Origin: Pseudomonadota bacterium
GTDB taxonomy: Bacteria; Pseudomonadota; Gammaproteobacteria; Acidithiobacillales; Acidithiobacillaceae
Length of the DNA: 6,424 nt
Assembly: GCA_021840785.1 (NCBI GenBank)
Contig: JAKBXD010000108.1
Location: 1-6,424 of the forward strand
Direction: 5' to 3'
Made by a program: the position numbers and the translations under genes. Position 1 is the stretch's first letter; each line of letters starts with the position of its first letter. This document shows positions 5,416 through 6,424 of the stretch, piece by piece. The notes under the pieces are model-generated. The model saw only the letters and a list, made by a program, of their open reading frames with translations, had not been told where the DNA came from and did no database searches.

Positions 5416-5478
5416 GTGAACGAAGTCGACCCAATACCGCCTTCTGCATTTCAGCACTGGGCGTATCGCCCGGCCTAA
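5416..5478 (+). pseudogene. cas4: 5' stub of a CRISPR-associated cas4 exonuclease gene
   Basis: From a GTG at 5416, preceded by GAGGA, the frame reads NEVDPIPPSAFQHWAYRP and then meets a stop at 5476. The stretch PIPxSAxQHWxYCPRQ is the hallmark N-terminus of Cas4, a RecB-like nuclease with an iron-sulfur cluster that helps choose and trim CRISPR spacers. Here the Cys of YCP is Arg and everything after it is missing. Just at this point the DNA becomes a CRISPR repeat, whose TATCGCCCG resembles the expected TAT-TGC-CCG codons. The simplest reading is a deletion through this microhomology that removed the rest of cas4, cas1, cas2 and most of the array. The match is short but specific. Confidence 0.68.
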
Positions 5479-5499
5479 TCGCCGGGCGCGGATTGAAAC
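5463..5499 (+). CRISPR. Single orphan CRISPR repeat (37 nt)
   Basis: A 37-nt unit contains a perfect 8-bp stem CGCCCGGC / GCCGGGCG with the 6-nt loop CTAATC, and ends GCGGATTGAAAC. ATTGAAAC is the classic 8-nt crRNA 5' handle of many type I and III repeats. No second copy lies within the window, so this is not an array. The cas4 stub directly before it supports a true CRISPR origin, from a system of a cas4-containing subtype (for example I-B, I-C, I-D or I-G), not I-E. It would be the terminal or only repeat left after a deletion. Confidence 0.66.
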
Positions 5500-5598
5500 T
5501 TGGCCCTCTACACAGCAATCGTTGGCACCCTGGTGGGTGAGGTCAGCCAAATCGACAGTTCTCTGGTCAACTTATTCGAGGGGCGGGCGGCGGCATAA
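5500..5598 (+). other. Coding-like tail after the CRISPR repeat
   Basis: The frame beginning right after the repeat reads ALYTAIVGTLVGEVSQIDSS, then LVNLFEGRAAA and a stop at 5596-5598. The composition looks like a genuine protein C-terminus, perhaps of a gene that once ended here, but I do not recognise it. It could be a decayed gene, or chance in GC-rich DNA. There is no ribosome binding site. The first 30-40 bases could also be a relic spacer, but no second repeat follows. Confidence 0.22.
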
Positions 5599-5611
5599 AA
5601 AAGCCCCCTTG

Positions 5612-5641
5612 TTGTCAGGACGATATCAGGACACCTACAAT
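5612..5641 (+). promoter_or_regulatory. Sigma-70 promoter of the DUF1778/GNAT toxin-antitoxin operon
   Basis: TTGTCA (5612-5617) and TACAAT (5636-5641) are separated by 18 nt, each one mismatch from consensus. The transcript would start near 5648, about 30 nt before the antitoxin ATG. The adjacent direct repeats overlap the promoter, consistent with autorepression. Confidence 0.6.
5615..5632 (+). promoter_or_regulatory. Direct-repeat operator overlapping the TA promoter
   Basis: TCAGGAC occurs twice (5615-5621 and 5626-5632) with an exact 11-bp period, about one helical turn, between the -35 and -10 elements. Ribbon-helix-helix repressors such as the DUF1778 antitoxin bind repeated short half-sites in this way. 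GATATC also occurs at 5622-5627 and 5645-5650. The repeats are seen directly; the binding is inferred. Confidence 0.45.
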
Positions 5642-5678
5642 ACAGATATCCAAGGTCTGTCCGGGAGGCGCCGAGAAT

Positions 5679-5951
5679 ATGGTGAATATTTCCAAGACTG
5701 AGCGTATTGACGTTCGTGCAAGCACGCTGGTCAAACAGCTGCTGCAGGAAGCTGCGCGTGCCTGCCACAAAAATGTGAGCGAGTTCTTGCTCGACGCCGG
5801 TGTGACGGCGGCACAGCAGGCGCTGGCAAGTCGCCGTCAGTTCGTGCTTGATGAGACGCAATGGCAGGCATTCCAAGAAGCGCTGGATAGGCCAGTACAA
5901 AGCAAGCCGCGTTTGAAGAAATTGTTGAACGAGCCTGGACTGCTGGATTGA
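5679..5951 (+). CDS. DUF1778 ribbon-helix-helix antitoxin (TacA/AtaR-like)
   Basis: This 90-residue antitoxin partners with GNAT-fold acetyltransferase toxins. Residues 7-14 (TERIDVRA) form the DNA-contacting strand, and two helices (17-30 and 33-50, with KNVSEFLLDAGVTAAQQAL) complete the ribbon-helix-helix dimer. The C-terminal part (about 54-90, FVLDETQWQAFQEALDRP...LLNEPGLLD) is the usual toxin-wrapping region that blocks the acetyl-CoA site. The ATG at 5679 has GGGAGG 10 nt upstream. Its stop overlaps the toxin start by 3 nt, so the two are translated together, and the antitoxin-toxin complex probably represses the promoter at 5612-5641. Length and motifs look intact. Confidence 0.93.
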   Translation: MVNISKTERIDVRASTLVKQLLQEAARACHKNVSEFLLDAGVTAAQQALASRRQFVLDETQWQAFQEALDRPVQSKPRLKKLLNEPGLLD

Positions 5952-6424
5952 GCAATGGCTACGCACCAGTTCGCAAGTTGGCTGCGTCTGATCAGGTTGA
6001 GGCCTTCGATTGTGGCGATGCTGCCCTGAACCAATTTCTGCAACGCTATGCGCTCGTTAACCAGAGGGCCAACAGCGCGCAGACCTACGTTTGCTGTACT
6101 GGTGAAGTGGTGGTCGGCTTTTATAGTCTCGCGGTCGGCAGCGCCGATCCAATGGCGGCACCTTCAAGGGTTGTGAAGGGGCTTGGGCGTCATCTGGTTC
6201 CGGTCATGATTCTGGCCCGGCTTGCGGTGGACGAAGCGCATCAGCGCAAAGGTCTGGGTCGAGCCTTGCTCAAGGATGCGCTGTTGCGTAGCGCCCAGGC
6301 CGCCGAGATCGCTGGCATTCGCTGCTTGCTGGTGCATGCCAAGGACGATGCTGCACGTTACTGGTACGAAAGGTGGGAATTCGAGCCGAGCCCCACCGAT
6401 CCTTACCATCTCTTCCTCATGCTC
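5948..6424 (+). CDS. GNAT acetyltransferase toxin (TacT/AtaT-like), 3' end beyond window
   Basis: This is the toxin of the pair, a GNAT N-acetyltransferase of the group that acetylates the amino acid on charged tRNAs and so halts translation. A total of 159 codons are visible; the family is typically 160-175 residues, so only the last few are missing. The motif-A strand LARLAVDEAHQRKGLGRALL contains the acetyl-CoA pyrophosphate loop QRKGLGR (residues 99-105). The tyrosine in RYWYERWEF near residue 140 matches the conserved catalytic tyrosine. The N-terminal FDCGDAALNQFL is also family-typical. The chosen start is TTG at 5948 in a TTGA overlap with the antitoxin stop. The nearby ATG at 5955 is out of frame, and no in-frame ATG occurs before residue 69. 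It appears functional. Confidence 0.9.
   Translation, partial: MSNGYAPVRKLAASDQVEAFDCGDAALNQFLQRYALVNQRANSAQTYVCCTGEVVVGFYSLAVGSADPMAAPSRVVKGLGRHLVPVMILARLAVDEAHQRKGLGRALLKDALLRSAQAAEIAGIRCLLVHAKDDAARYWYERWEFEPSPTDPYHLFLML

Noticed and set aside
5405..5418. Possible degenerate second CRISPR repeat end (CACTGTGAAC) upstream of the repeat
   Set aside because: Only the last few bases resemble GGATTGAAAC and no GC-rich stem precedes it; the stretch is better explained as the start region of the cas4 stub.
5578..5609. Possible terminator (GAGGGGC ... GCCCCCTT with an A-run)
   Set aside because: The stem is short with an 18-nt loop containing the A-run, and no T-tract follows on either strand in the right place.
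5508..5966. Minus-strand 152-codon frame
   Set aside because: It is antisense to the DUF1778 antitoxin gene and its promoter, and shows no recognisable protein pattern.

Overview
The window suggests a member of the Pseudomonadota with fairly GC-rich DNA. The clues are a NirB-type assimilatory nitrite reductase start under a sigma-54-like promoter, and several proteobacterial toxin-antitoxin (TA) families. I cannot name the genus. The layout is that of an accessory, defence-island-like region: TA modules, remains of CRISPR-Cas loci, and an AT-richer insert carrying an unusual three-gene cassette.

Left edge (1-664). The 5' end of nirB runs leftward out of the window. Upstream of it lie a sigma-54-type -24/-12 element, an NtrC-like dyad about 118 bp before the predicted transcript start, and a short leader ending in a strong intrinsic terminator immediately before the ribosome binding site. 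This is the architecture of an attenuated, nitrogen-regulated assimilation operon.

Relics and TA genes (665-1928). A type I-E CRISPR endoribonuclease gene (cas6e) is readable nearly end to end but carries a frameshift and an in-frame stop, with no other I-E cas genes nearby. It is followed by an antitoxin with a Phd-like N-terminus and a UPF0175-like C-terminus. The overlapping PIN-domain toxin gene breaks off after about 22 codons.

AT-richer insert (about 1840-5060). All its genes lie on the minus strand. A J-domain/coiled-coil protein, a membrane-anchored Mrr-like PD-(D/E)xK nuclease and a nine-repeat Sel1 protein are joined by 4-nt and 8-nt overlaps, so they look translationally coupled. 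A small uncharacterised protein follows after a 261-bp gap. The combination of a chaperone co-factor, a tethered nuclease and a solenoid sensor or scaffold resembles an uncharacterised defence or stress cassette. That function is inference.

Right flank (5060-6424). An addiction-module antitoxin gene is followed by what may be the first dozen codons of its lost toxin, ending at the insert edge. Next come about 17 codons of cas4 fused to a single 37-nt CRISPR repeat, apparently the scar of a deletion that removed cas4-cas1-cas2 and an array. Last is an RHH (DUF1778)/GNAT acetyltransferase TA pair with its own promoter; the GNAT gene runs off the window.

In short, two CRISPR-Cas systems have decayed here while TA modules and a candidate new cassette occupy the locus.
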